From an uncultured delta proteobacterium (GTDB lineage Bacteria > Myxococcota > Myxococcia > Myxococcales > 40CM-4-68-19), in NCBI GenBank assembly GCA_903911145.1, contig CAIWCD010000002.1, positions 1 to 64,000 on the forward strand: 64,000 nucleotides of DNA, written 5' to 3'. Shown in pieces: positions 23,487 to 33,800 of this stretch. The first letter of the stretch is position 1. Each line of letters opens with the position of its first letter. The position numbers and the translations under genes were made by a program. The notes beneath the pieces were generated by a model, which ran no database searches, was not told the origin of the DNA, and was given only the letters and a program-made list of their open reading frames with translations.

Positions 23487-25908
23487 TCGAGTCGCGGATC
23501 TCGATGAGGTAGAGATGCCGGCGATGCCTCCGCCTCCGCCATCCGCGCCGCCTGTCCCAATGGCGCCCGCCGATCTGAACGCCGCGCTCCTGCGCCACTT
23601 CGGCCACGATCGCTTCCGGCCCGGACAGGAAGCGATTGTGCGCTCGGTCTTGAGCGGCCAGCCGACCATCGCGATCCTCCCAACAGGCGGAGGCAAGAGT
23701 CTCTGCTACCAGCTGCCCGCGCTGCTCCTGCCGGGCACGACTGTCGTCGCGTCGCCGCTGGTGGCGCTGATGAAGGATCAGGTCGACCAACTCAACGCGC
23801 GCGGTGTCGCTGCGACGTTCATCAACAGCTCGATCGGCGAGAGCGAACGGCAGGAGAGGCAAGCGAAGCTGCGCCGTGGCGAGTGGAAGATCGTCTACGT
23901 CGCGCCAGAGCGATTCCGCTCGTCGTCCTTTCTCTCGGCGCTTTCGCAGCAGCGAATTCCTCTGCTCGCCGTCGATGAGGCCCACTGCATCTCGTCGTGG
24001 GGTCACGACTTCCGTCCCGACTATGCGCGTCTGCAGGAGGCGCGCGCGGTCATCCAGGCCGAGCGCGTGCTGGCCTTGACCGCGACGGCGACGGCAGAGG
24101 TGCGCGCAGACATCGCGAAAGCGCTGGGGCTCGCGGACCCGCGCGTCTTCGTCGCCGGATTCGATCGACCGAATCTCTTCCTCGAATCGGTCCGCGCGAG
24201 TGGAGACAACGACAAGCTCGCGCGACTGGCCGCGCTTGCCCGAACCGGCGGACCGGGGCTCGTCTATGCAGCGACGCGGCGCAACGTCGAGAAGATCGTC
24301 GCGGCGCTGCGGGCACGCGGCCTCGATGCGATCGGCTACCACGCAGGCATGAACGACGACGCTCGCTCGGCCGCACAGGATCGCTTCCTGCGCGACGGCT
24401 GCGATGTGATCGTCGCGACCAACGCGTTCGGAATGGGCGTCGACAAGCCGAACATCCGCTACGTCGTCCACTTCGATGTCCCGCGCACAGTGGAGGCCTG
24501 GTACCAGGAGATCGGACGCGCGGGCCGAGATGGGAACGAGAGCACAGCGCTGCTCCTCTTCAACTTCGCTGACGTGATGCTCCAGCGGCGGCTCATCGAT
24601 GGTGCGCGCGCATCAGAAGACGTTGTCCGCGCAGCACTCGCTGGAGCGCGGAGACTGCGCTCGGGCTCCATTGACGCGCTTGCCCGCACGACCGGACTTT
24701 CGCCGCAGGAGCTGCAACCCGCGTTGCGCGTGCTCGAGAGCGCGGGCCTTCTCGAGCGCGGATTTGCGAGAGGAGATGGCGCCGAGTTCTCCGTCGCGAA
24801 CAACAACGGCCCAGACTCCGACGATCTCGGGATCGACTTCGCGATGCTCGAGAAGCGCGTGATGCGCGAGCGGCGGATGCTCGATCGAATGGTGCGCCTC
24901 GTCGACTCGAACGGCTGCCGTCGCCACGAACTGCTGCGCTACTTCGGAGATCCGGAGGCGCCGGCGAAGTGCACTGCTTGCGACAACTGCGTCGGCCCTC
25001 GCGCACCTGCGCCCAATGCGAGCGACACGCGCGATCGCACCTCGGGAAAGAGCCGCACGCGGAGAGACGAGAGTGGCAGCGAGTCAACGTCGCGCAGCAA
25101 GCGGAGCGCCGATCGCGCAGCCGCTCCCGAAAACGAAGAGCCGGTCGATGCCGAGCTGTTCGCCGCGCTGCGCGCTCTGCGCACCGAGCTTGCCCGCGCA
25201 GCCGAGACGCCGCCGTACGTGATCTTCCACGACGCCACTCTGCGCGCCCTCTGCCGCGAACGTCCGCTCACGAAGGAGTCGTTCCTCGCAGTCAAAGGCG
25301 CAGGTCCGGCGCGCTGGGAGCGCTACGGAGAGAAGGTGCTCGACGTGATTCGTCGCGCATCGCCTGCACCATCGGGCAATCCGCTCGTCGCAACGCCAGC
25401 CTCGCGCCCACCCGCACCGGCTCCGCCGATCCGACGTGAAGCCGGATCGCCGCACTCGCAGTCACGCCTGGAGCCTCGACGCGAAAGCTCCGCGCAAGGG
25501 GCGCCTCGAACTGCTCCTCCACGCGCCAGTGAAGCGATGCCCGGCTGGCTCGCTGCGGTACCTGCGTTCAGCGCGGACGGATACGACGGGCGAACAGCGG
25601 GAGGTGGCGATGAGCATCTCGCCGTGCGCGGAACTCCGCTCTCCGCGCGGCTTCTGACGCTCTCGCAAAGCGGGCGCACACTGGCAGAGATTGCCGACCA
25701 GCTCTCGACAGAGCCTGCCGAGATTGCATCGGAGCTGGCCGCGATCGCCTCTCGCGGAACAGCGCTCGACATCGCGAAGCTCCTCGGCGCCGAGCGCTAT
25801 GCAGCCATCCGCGCATCTTCGGCGGGCGCAGACGGCGATCTCGTCGCCATCCGCCGCCGACTGAACTTCCCGGCGACGATCGGAGAGATCCGCCTCGCCT
25901 TGATGTGA
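23473..25908 (+). CDS. recQ: ATP-dependent DNA helicase RecQ
   Basis: 811 residues from the ATG at 23473, which has gagg six bases upstream; the ATG at 23467 abuts the same site. Helicase motifs: Walker A PTGGGKS (about 72-78 counting from 23467), VDEAHC, ALTATAT, and the motif VI region QEIGRAGRDG. A RecQ zinc-binding Cys set follows (CRRHELLRYFGD ... CTACDNC), then a Ser/Arg-rich linker, an HRDC-type domain (about 560-630) and a C-terminal helix-turn-helix segment (GRTLAEIADQLSTEP). It unwinds forked and recombination DNA 3'-5'. It is longer than E. coli RecQ (609) because of the linkers, the N-terminal Pro-rich tail and the extra C-terminal HTH. Translationally coupled to radC. Confidence 0.93.
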   Translation: MTAGDRVADLDEVEMPAMPPPPPSAPPVPMAPADLNAALLRHFGHDRFRPGQEAIVRSVLSGQPTIAILPTGGGKSLCYQLPALLLPGTTVVASPLVALMKDQVDQLNARGVAATFINSSIGESERQERQAKLRRGEWKIVYVAPERFRSSSFLSALSQQRIPLLAVDEAHCISSWGHDFRPDYARLQEARAVIQAERVLALTATATAEVRADIAKALGLADPRVFVAGFDRPNLFLESVRASGDNDKLARLAALARTGGPGLVYAATRRNVEKIVAALRARGLDAIGYHAGMNDDARSAAQDRFLRDGCDVIVATNAFGMGVDKPNIRYVVHFDVPRTVEAWYQEIGRAGRDGNESTALLLFNFADVMLQRRLIDGARASEDVVRAALAGARRLRSGSIDALARTTGLSPQELQPALRVLESAGLLERGFARGDGAEFSVANNNGPDSDDLGIDFAMLEKRVMRERRMLDRMVRLVDSNGCRRHELLRYFGDPEAPAKCTACDNCVGPRAPAPNASDTRDRTSGKSRTRRDESGSESTSRSKRSADRAAAPENEEPVDAELFAALRALRTELARAAETPPYVIFHDATLRALCRERPLTKESFLAVKGAGPARWERYGEKVLDVIRRASPAPSGNPLVATPASRPPAPAPPIRREAGSPHSQSRLEPRRESSAQGAPRTAPPRASEAMPGWLAAVPAFSADGYDGRTAGGGDEHLAVRGTPLSARLLTLSQSGRTLAEIADQLSTEPAEIASELAAIASRGTALDIAKLLGAERYAAIRASSAGADGDLVAIRRRLNFPATIGEIRLALM

Positions 25909-25923
25909 GTTCTTTCTCGAGAC

Positions 25924-26415
25924 CTAGAACGGGATGTCGTCGTCCCCGCCGCCCTTGGCTCCGCCACCTTGGCCGCCGCTCGGGCCGCTGCCGTGGTCGT
26001 CCATTCCCGGAGGAGGCGGACCGAAGTCGTCTGCGCCGCCGCCCTTGCCGCGACCCTGCCCTTGTCCCGCTCCGCGCTCACCACCCGCGAGGAAGAGAAC
26101 CTGGCCGGCGACGATCTCGGTCGTGTACTGCTTGACGCCTTCCTTGTTGTTCCATTCGCGCGTCTGGATCTTGCCCTCGATGTAGACCTGCCGGCCCTTG
26201 GTCAGGTACTCGCCGCACAGCTCGGCGGTCTTGCCCCAGGCGACGATGCGGTGCCACTCGGTGCGCTCCTGCTTGGCGCCCGACTTGTCGGTCCAGGCCT
26301 CGTTGGTCGCGATGGTGAAGTTGGCGACCGCCTGCCCGCCGGGCGTGTAGCGAACCTCCGGATCCTTGCCGAGGTTGCCGATCAGCATCACCTTGTTGAG
26401 CCCGCTGCCTGCCAT
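25924..26415 (-). CDS. ssb: Single-stranded DNA-binding protein
   Basis: 163 residues from the ATG at 26415 ([20 protein letters not shown]). It has the OB-fold of bacterial SSB, with the usual [19 protein letters not shown] and [13 protein letters not shown] segments in residues 1-110. A Gly/Pro/Asp-rich disordered linker and the conserved acidic tip DDDIPF that recruits repair and replication partners follow. RecQ is a known SSB-tail client, and the two genes are convergent with 15 bases between their ends. The 126-bp gap to the upstream carboxypeptidase gene holds its promoter. Confidence 0.96.
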   Translation of the reverse strand: MAGSGLNKVMLIGNLGKDPEVRYTPGGQAVANFTIATNEAWTDKSGAKQERTEWHRIVAWGKTAELCGEYLTKGRQVYIEGKIQTREWNNKEGVKQYTTEIVAGQVLFLAGGERGAGQGQGRGKGGGADDFGPPPPGMDDHGSGPSGGQGGGAKGGGDDDIPF

Positions 26416-26541
26416 GCGTTCCGCCTTGTCGAAAGGGACGCGCAAGCTAGCACAGGGCTCCGACACGGCAAGCGCGACAGGAGTGGAAGCGGTTCGCGGA
26501 GCCGCTCTGGGTGCGGACCGCGGCTCATTTTGTCTGCTGCG

Positions 26542-28836
26542 CTATCCGCCCGAACCGGTCGCCGGGCTCTCGGTTTCTGCACTCTCGAGGAACGACAGCC
26601 GAGAGCCACGATTTTCGATCAGCTGGACCCAGTGGCGTGCTTCGGAAGCGTCGCTGCCCATTCCCGCAGCGAGCACGAGCAGGTCCTGCGCGAACGCGGA
26701 GTCGTCCATCTCGACGCTGCCGGCTGCGAATCCCGCGCCGATCAGCTCGGCCGCGGCGCGAGATTGCTCGAGCGGAGCGAGCTTGAGAGCAGCGAGCGTC
26801 TCGTCGGGCGAGGCATCGGCGACGTCAGCCAGACCGTCGGCGAGTGCGCGCGCGAGACCACCGCGGGCCGATGTGCAGAGCGCGAGCAGCCGCGCGAACG
26901 CATCGGCGTTTCCCTCGGCGGCGAGATCGAGCAGCGAAGGAATGACCGGCATCGCCAGCTGCGTTGCTCGCGTCGCCCGGCGCAGGCGGGACAGGAGCTC
27001 ACCGCCCGGCGGAAGCGCGTCGAGCAGCGGCCCCGTTCCACTCTCGGCATCGATGCGGAAGAGCGCGTCCGCGGCCATCAGGCGCACCATCGGGTCCCGC
27101 TCGGTGCGCACGGCCGAACGCAGCTGCACCAGGTTCTTCTTGTCGTGCGTAAACGCCATCTGCGCGTAGTTCGCCACGCGCGCCTTCTGCTCGTCGGGCG
27201 GAAGCTCAAGCGCCGTCGAGAGCGCGAGACGGGCCGCGCGATCGGCGGGCCGCTCACCCACCGACGAGAGCAGCGCGCCGACCTTGTCGACACCGGCGAT
27301 CATCGGCGCAAGCTTGCCGGGCCAGTCGTTGGCGATGAGCGAGAAGACGAACGACTCTCCCGAGAGCGTCTGCAGAAAACCCGAGAGCGCGATGGCCTTC
27401 TCCAGCGTGCCCGTCTTGGCGCGCAGACGACCCGCCGCCTCGGTGCCATCCATGCGCAGCCGCAGCGTCCCGTCGCGCCCCGCCACGGGAAGAGACGCCA
27501 CGAACTCCGCCGCGATCGGGAAGCGGCCATAGACGGTCGAGAGCAGCGAGACGAGCTGGTGCGCCGAGAAGCGATTCGAGTCGTTGAGGCCGGAGCCGTT
27601 CTTCAGCTGGTAGCTCCCGCGTGTGAGGCCCAACTCGGCGAGCGCGTCCTGCGTCGCGGTCGAGCCCTTGGCCCACGTCCCCGGCGCGCCCTGCAGCTCG
27701 GCACCGAGCGCCTTGAAGAGCATCTCGGCCATGAAGTTGCTCGAGACCTTGTTCATCTCGCGCACGAGCTCGCCGAGCGACGCGCCATCGTAGGAGCCGA
27801 CGAGCTTCGCGTCGGGCGCCACCGTCCCGCGCTTGACCACACCCGTGACGTGAACGCCGTGCGCGAGCAGCAGCGCCTTGAGCGTCGCGCCGAAATAGAA
27901 GGTCGGATCGGTCACGCGCCGATAGAGGACCATTGCGTCGGAGCCCACGCCGATGCGGCCCGACACGGTCACGCGCGTCTTCTCGCCCGCAGCGATGGTG
28001 TGCGGCACCACCCGCTTGCGCTGGTTGGCGCGCACGGTCTGCACCTTGTTGACCAGCTCGAACGCACCGTGCGCGTCGGGGTCGAGCTGGACGATCGCCT
28101 TCTGGCCCGCCTTCTCCGCCGGCCGCACATAGATGCCGACTGAATTGTGATTCAGCGAGAGCGCACCCACGGGAGCTGCATACGACTTGTCTGACGTCTC
28201 CGTTTCCCAGCCGGGACCCCACGCCTCGTGATCGAACTGCGTGTCGTCGAGGACGAGATCGCCGATCTGCACAAGCCCGCGGTGCGCGAGATCGCGCGCG
28301 AAGGCCTCGAGCCGCTCGGTGGTGATCCCCGGATCGCCTCGGCCCTTCACGTAGAGCGTCTTGGCGTGGCCGTGCGCGTAGGTGTGATCGGCGAGGATGT
28401 CGGTGGTGAAGCGGTACTCGGGCCCGAAGCGCAGGAAAGCCGCCGCGGCCGTGGCCACCTTGGTGTTCGAGGCGGGGTTGAGCAGGTCGTTTTCGTTGCG
28501 CGCGTAGACGAGCTCGTTGTTCGCGAGTGACCGGACCTCGAGAGAGACGTGTCCGGTCGAGAGCGGCGGCGACGCGAGGAGCGCATCGAGCTGCTTGACG
28601 AGGGCCGCGCGATCGGCAGGCGCCTCGGGGAGCGACGCGCTGCTCGGTTGCATCCGGGCCGCGCCTGGCGTGCCCGCGCGCGCTTCGCGTGCCACGAGGA
28701 CCGGCTGCGTGCAGAGGGCGAGACCAGCGAGGATAGCTATGCGGCGGCGGCGAAGGAGTGACACGGGCAGCTTGACCAACTCACGGCGCGCACGAGGGGG
28801 AGAGCAGGCGCGTGGGCGAGATCGTAGCATCGTCAC
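26542..28836 (-). CDS. dacB: D-alanyl-D-alanine carboxypeptidase/endopeptidase (PBP4, S13) with helical C-terminal extension
   Basis: 764 residues. A basic N terminus and hydrophobic stretch (RRRRIAILAGLALCTQPVL) form a signal peptide; the exact start (28836 or a later GTG/TTG) is uncertain. S13 motifs: S-x-x-K as SNTK in NPASNTKVATAA, S-x-N as SSNFMAE and K-T-G as AKTGTLE. This class trims or cleaves peptidoglycan cross-bridges in the periplasm. The enzyme core ends near residue 520; about 240 more residues are Ala/Leu-rich helices resembling HEAT repeats, not part of usual PBP4 (about 480 residues). It is divergent from nagZ, so peptidoglycan turnover genes sit back to back. Confidence 0.88.
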   Translation of the reverse strand: MTMLRSRPRACSPPRARRELVKLPVSLLRRRRIAILAGLALCTQPVLVAREARAGTPGAARMQPSSASLPEAPADRAALVKQLDALLASPPLSTGHVSLEVRSLANNELVYARNENDLLNPASNTKVATAAAAFLRFGPEYRFTTDILADHTYAHGHAKTLYVKGRGDPGITTERLEAFARDLAHRGLVQIGDLVLDDTQFDHEAWGPGWETETSDKSYAAPVGALSLNHNSVGIYVRPAEKAGQKAIVQLDPDAHGAFELVNKVQTVRANQRKRVVPHTIAAGEKTRVTVSGRIGVGSDAMVLYRRVTDPTFYFGATLKALLLAHGVHVTGVVKRGTVAPDAKLVGSYDGASLGELVREMNKVSSNFMAEMLFKALGAELQGAPGTWAKGSTATQDALAELGLTRGSYQLKNGSGLNDSNRFSAHQLVSLLSTVYGRFPIAAEFVASLPVAGRDGTLRLRMDGTEAAGRLRAKTGTLEKAIALSGFLQTLSGESFVFSLIANDWPGKLAPMIAGVDKVGALLSSVGERPADRAARLALSTALELPPDEQKARVANYAQMAFTHDKKNLVQLRSAVRTERDPMVRLMAADALFRIDAESGTGPLLDALPPGGELLSRLRRATRATQLAMPVIPSLLDLAAEGNADAFARLLALCTSARGGLARALADGLADVADASPDETLAALKLAPLEQSRAAAELIGAGFAAGSVEMDDSAFAQDLLVLAAGMGSDASEARHWVQLIENRGSRLSFLESAETESPATGSGG

Positions 28837-28912
28837 CCGACGCCCGCACAGGAAGCGCCGATGCTACTGTCCGCGGCGCAACCCCGCTCGCTTCTCCCGA
28901 GGGATCGCTCTG

Positions 28913-30028
28913 ATGGACACGATGGAACAGCTGGCCGCACGGCTGGTGATCGCCGGAATTCGCGGGCCGATCGCGACGGACGATGAGCTCGATCTGGTTC
29001 GCCGCGGCATCGGCGGGGTGATCCTCTTCTCGCGCAACGTGCAGGATCCAGCGCAGGTGGCGACGCTCGCCCGGCAGCTCAAGAGCGCAGCGCCCGGGCC
29101 TCTGATGATCTCGATCGATCAGGAGGGAGGCCGCGTGCAGCGATTGCGGCCGCCGCACTGGACTGCGCTGCCGACGATGCGACGCCTCGGCGAGCTCGAC
29201 GATGTCGCGATCGCGGCTCGACTCGGGACGCTGATGGCGCAGGAGCTGACAGCTTGCGGGATCGACCAGGACTTCGCGCCCGTCGTCGACGTCAACACCA
29301 ACGCGGCCAATCCGGTGATCGGAAACCGCGCGTTCAGCAGCGATCCGCAGCAAGTGGCGAAACTCGGCGTCGCGCTCGCGACCGCGCTGGAGAAGGCCGG
29401 GATCGCTTCCTGTGCCAAGCACTATCCCGGCCACGGCGACACCTCGCAGGACTCGCACCACACGCTGCCGCGCCTCTCGCACGATCTTGCGCGACTGCGA
29501 TCGTGTGAGCTCATTCCCTTCTTTGCCGCGGCGCGGGCGGGCGTCGCGTCTCTGATGACCGCGCACGTCGTCTTCGAGGAGCTCGACGAGAAGCCCGCGA
29601 CTCTCTCTTCACGCGTGATGCGGATCCTGCGTGAGGAGATTGGCTACGCAGGCTGCGTCATCTCCGACGATCTCGAGATGGCCGCGATCGCAAAGGGAGT
29701 GGGCGTGCGCGAGGGCGCGGCGCTCTCGGTGATGGCGGGCTGCGACGCCGTGCTCGTCTGCCACTCGCTCAAGCTGCAGCACGAAGCGATCGACGCGATC
29801 GCCAATGCGGCCCGCTCGGGCCCGATGCCGTACGCGCGCTTGCAGGAGGCGGCAGCGCGCGTCGCCGTGCTGCAGAAATTTGCGAAGCCCGCGAGCGCGA
29901 TCGAGCCGGCCAGAGCAGCGGCAGCGTGCGCCACCAGCGAGTCGCGCGCGTTCGTCGAGAGCCTCGCCGCGCAGGCGAAGGATGCCTCGCTCAATGCCGC
30001 GATCGATCCGACGGAGAAGCGCGCGTGA
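28913..30028 (+). CDS. nagZ: Beta-N-acetylhexosaminidase (GH3), NagZ
   Basis: 371 residues from the ATG at 28913, with gaggg upstream; the track ORF extends into the divergent dacB. It is a GH3 enzyme with the NagZ signature KHYPGHGDTSQDSH (169-182), whose His/Asp pair acts in acid-base catalysis, and the nucleophile Asp in SDDLEM (about 252). It also has the substrate segment IDQEGGRVQRL. It removes N-acetylglucosamine from muropeptides during cell-wall recycling, normally in the cytoplasm; no signal peptide is seen. The following gene starts inside its stop codon (GTGA overlap), so they are co-translated. Confidence 0.92.
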   Translation: MDTMEQLAARLVIAGIRGPIATDDELDLVRRGIGGVILFSRNVQDPAQVATLARQLKSAAPGPLMISIDQEGGRVQRLRPPHWTALPTMRRLGELDDVAIAARLGTLMAQELTACGIDQDFAPVVDVNTNAANPVIGNRAFSSDPQQVAKLGVALATALEKAGIASCAKHYPGHGDTSQDSHHTLPRLSHDLARLRSCELIPFFAAARAGVASLMTAHVVFEELDEKPATLSSRVMRILREEIGYAGCVISDDLEMAAIAKGVGVREGAALSVMAGCDAVLVCHSLKLQHEAIDAIANAARSGPMPYARLQEAAARVAVLQKFAKPASAIEPARAAAACATSESRAFVESLAAQAKDASLNAAIDPTEKRA

Positions 30029-30714
30029 CCCGACTCCTCGCTGGATGCATGCGCGCAGTCGCGGGCAGCTTGCTTCTCTTTGCCGCTCTGCCCGCGCAGG
30101 CCCGCAGGGCAGAACACGCCTCGCGCCGCGCGAAGAAGGACGATGCGAACGTCGATCCCGCGCACTGGTTCGCCACGCGCGAGGGCCTCCTGCGCGTCTA
30201 CCAGGCGCACGCGTCAGACAAGAGCGCCGCAGCGTCCGACGACGGCAAGAGCGCGCCCGCGGCCGGCGCGAGCTGCGAGGTGATCGAGAGCTCGCCGAAG
30301 GATGGCGACGCCGAGGCGCGCACCAAAGAGAGCTGCACGATGATCGCCGGGCGCATGCCCAAGGGCGGCACGCTCTTGACGTACGAGCTGCGCGCAAGCG
30401 GCATCTTTCTCATCGAGGCCAAGAGTGAGAAGGCCGCAGAGCCCGCGAAGATGGAGCACCTGCTGCTCCCCTCGCCGATGCACAAGGGGACGAGCTGGAG
30501 CGAGAAGCGCGGCCCGCTGACCGTGACTCGCACGGTGAAGAGCGCTGGCAAGGCCTGCACCGCGGCCGATCGCAAGTTCGGCGACTGCCTCGTCCTCGCG
30601 GTGGTCGAGCACGAAGGGAAGAAGACGCGGCGCAAGTACAGCGAGGTCTATGCCGCGGGCGTCGGGCTGGTCGAAGACGCGCAGTGGGAGCTGATCGACG
30701 TGAAGGGGCTGTAG
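30025..30714 (+). CDS. Small secreted protein of unknown function
   Basis: 229 residues from the GTG at 30025, overlapping the nagZ stop by four bases, with ggagaag upstream. The N terminus is a signal peptide (MRAVAGSLLLFAALPAQARR), so the product is periplasmic or outer-membrane associated. The mature part begins with a Lys/Arg-rich stretch and continues as a beta-rich domain (TLLTYELRASGIFLIEAK ... VLAVVEHEGKKTRRKYSEVYAAGVGLVED), a pattern seen in small exported proteins of unknown function. Cys residues at two spaced pairs may form disulfides. Translational coupling with nagZ hints at an envelope role; nothing more specific can be said. Confidence 0.7.
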   Translation: MTRLLAGCMRAVAGSLLLFAALPAQARRAEHASRRAKKDDANVDPAHWFATREGLLRVYQAHASDKSAAASDDGKSAPAAGASCEVIESSPKDGDAEARTKESCTMIAGRMPKGGTLLTYELRASGIFLIEAKSEKAAEPAKMEHLLLPSPMHKGTSWSEKRGPLTVTRTVKSAGKACTAADRKFGDCLVLAVVEHEGKKTRRKYSEVYAAGVGLVEDAQWELIDVKGL

Positions 30715-30877
30715 TCGTCGAGGGGCGGGCAGCGGCCGCGTCGCCATAAAGAAGCTTTCAGACGATCCCGCAAGATCGTTGCAGTCGCGTGGCGTACGCA
30801 CTCTCTGATCGCATGTCTGCCCGAGGAGAGGTTCGCTTCTGGCCTGCTTGGCCCGCGAGTTGCGGAAGCGCTTGCGC

Positions 30878-33800
30878 GTGACCGAACCGACGCTCCCGAC
30901 TCAAACTCCGGCCATCCAGCGTCTCACCACCGCCGTGCTCAACACGCGCGCGCTCATCATCGCGGTCGTGCTCGGCCTGGTGGCGCTCGGCTTCCACTCC
31001 TTCTCGGTGCTCGACATCGAGGCCTATCCGAATCCCGTCGCGCCGATGATCGAGATCATCACGCAGCCGACCGGAATGAGCGCAGAGGAGGTCGAGCGCT
31101 ACGTCACGCTGCCGCTCGAGACCGCGCTCGCGGGCATGCCCGATCTGCTCCACATCCGGTCGCAGTCGCTCTTCGGCCTCTCGGACGTGAAGTGCTACTT
31201 CAGCTGGAATCCGAGCTACGCCGACGCGCAGCAGCGCGTGATCAACCGGCTCCAGTTCGTCACCCTGCCCCAAGGGCTTTCGCCGCAGCTGTCTCCCTGG
31301 AACGCGGTCGGCGAGATCTATCGCTACACGCTGCGCGGCCCCGGCCACTCGCTCGCGGAGCTCAAGTCGGCGCAGGATTTCATTCTCGAGCGGCAGTTCA
31401 AGCAGGTGCCCGGCGTCATCGATGTCACCTCGTTCGGCGGCCTCTCGCGCGAGCTGCACGTCGAGGTGGATCCCTACAAGCTGCGCGGCCACGGGCTGAC
31501 GCTTTCGCAGCTCACCGGCGCGGTCGCGAACGCGAATCAGAACGTGGGCGGGCAGCGTCTCGAGCTTGGCGCGCAGTCCTACGACGTGCGCGGTGTCGGG
31601 CTGTTTTCCTCTCTGAGCGACATCGAGAAGGTGGTGATCGCCGCGCCCAAGGGCGTTCCGGTGAGCGTCCACGATGTCGCCGAAGTCACCGACGCCGCCG
31701 CGCCGCGCCTGGGCATCGTCGGCAAGGATCTCGAGTCGGATGTCGTCGAGGGGATCGTGCTGATGCGCTACGGCGGCAACGCGCTCTCGACGCTCGCCGG
31801 CGTGCACGAGCGGGTCGAGAACATCCGCAAGTTCCACCTGCTCCCGCCGGGCATGACCATCGAGCCCTATTACGATCGGGGAAATCTCACCAAGCTGACG
31901 ACCGACACGGTGCTGGAGAATCTGCTGCTGGGGATGCTGCTGGTGGGCCTTGTGCTCTGGCTCTTCCTCGGAGATGCGCGCGCGGCGCTGGTGGCGGCGA
32001 TCAACATCCCGCTCGCGCTGCTCTGCTCGTTCAGCGGAATGGTCTTCACGCAGACGCCTGCCAATCTCATCTCTCTGGGCGCGGTCGACTTCGGCATCAT
32101 CGTCGAGTCGACCGTGATCGTCGTCGAGAACATCCACCGTCACCTCGGCGACACGCACCTCACGATCGAGCAGCGGATCGTCCGCGCAGTCGGCGAGATT
32201 GGCACGCCGATGATCACCTCGACGCTCGTGATCGTCGTCGCCTTCCTGCCGCTCTTCACCATGACCGGCGTCGCGGGAGTCATCTTCTCGCCGCTCGCGC
32301 GCACGTATGCCTTCTCGATCGGCGGCGCGGTCGTACTCGCGATGACGCTGACTCCCGTGCTCGCCGCGATGGTGCTGCGCCCTCATGTTGCGGCCGTGAG
32401 CGAGGTCGGCGGCTCGGGGGTTCTCTCGGCCGTCTTCGGGCGCGTGGCCAGCGGCGAGGAGCGCGCGGCAACCCTCCTGCGCGAGGCGCACGGGCAGCAG
32501 GACCAGCCCGAAGAAGAGCATGGCGCGATGCTGCTGTTGCGGCGGATCTACGACCCGCTCTTCCGCTTCGGCGTGGCACGTCCCTGGACCGCGGTGATGC
32601 TCGCGGCCGCGCCAGTCCTGCTCGCGATCGCACTCCTGCCCGCGCTCGGCGGTGAGTTCATGCCGAAGCTCGAGGAGGGAAATTTCTGGATCCGCGCCAC
32701 TCTGCCGATGAGCGTCTCGCTGACCGAATCGTCGAAGTTCGTCGGACGGATGCGCAGAATCCTGCTTGGCTGCCCGCCCGACGAGCAGACCGCCTGCACG
32801 CAGCGGACGCGGCCCGAGATCACCACCGTGGTCTCGCAACTCGGAAGGCCCGACGACGGCACTGATCCGTCCGGCTTCTACAACATCGAGCTGTTCGCGC
32901 CGCTCAAGCCGACCAACGAGTGGCGCAAAGGAGTCACGAAGGAGTCGCTCACCGAGGAGCTGAGCAAGGAGCTCCAGGAATCGTTCCCCGGCTTCGACTT
33001 CAACTTCTCGCAGTACATCGCCGACAACGTCGAGGAGGCGATGAGCGGCGTGAAGGGCGAGAACACGGTCAAGGTCTCGGGGCCGGATCTGCACGTGAAC
33101 GAAGCGAAGGCGCGCGAGATCGTCGCGGTGCTGCAGGGGGTGAAGGGGATCGAGGACCTCGGTCTCTATGAATCGCTCGGGCAGCCTGACGTGAAGATCA
33201 CGCCCGATCGGACGCTCTGCCAGCGCTACGGCCTCAACGTCGGCGATGTCGCGTCGGTGATCCAGGCCGCGATCGGCGGCCTCTCGGTGACGCAGTTCTA
33301 TCAAGGCGAGATGCACTTCGACGTCGTCGTGCGCTGGCAGGAGCAGTACCGCAAGGACCTGCGCTCGCTACGCGAGGTGCTCGTCGCCGCTCCCGATGGC
33401 TCGCAGATCCCGCTCGGACAGCTCGCGAAAGTCGAGACCGTCGAGGGTCCGGCGCGCATCTGGCGGGAGGACGCGGGTCGCTATGCGCCGGTGAAGTTCT
33501 CGGTGCGCGGGCGCGATCTCGCCTCGACGATCGACGAGGCGAAGGAGAAGATCGCCGCCAAGGTCTACCTCCCCTACGACACGCATCTCGAGTGGGGCGG
33601 GGAGATCAACGAGCTGCACGACGCGAAGACGCGGCTGCTCTTCGTCATCCCCATCACGCTCATCCTGATCGGCTTTCTCGTCTATTCGGCGGTGCGCAGT
33701 TGGCGCGCGACCGTGGTGGTGCTGACAGGGATCCCGGTTGCATGCGTCGGCGGAGTCTTCGCGCTGTTGCTCACGGGAACGCCGCTCTCCGTCTCGACCG

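Noticed and set aside
30758-33316. 852-aa minus-strand ORF
   Set aside because: Shadow of the RND permease gene; its translation is charged low-complexity sequence with no domain.
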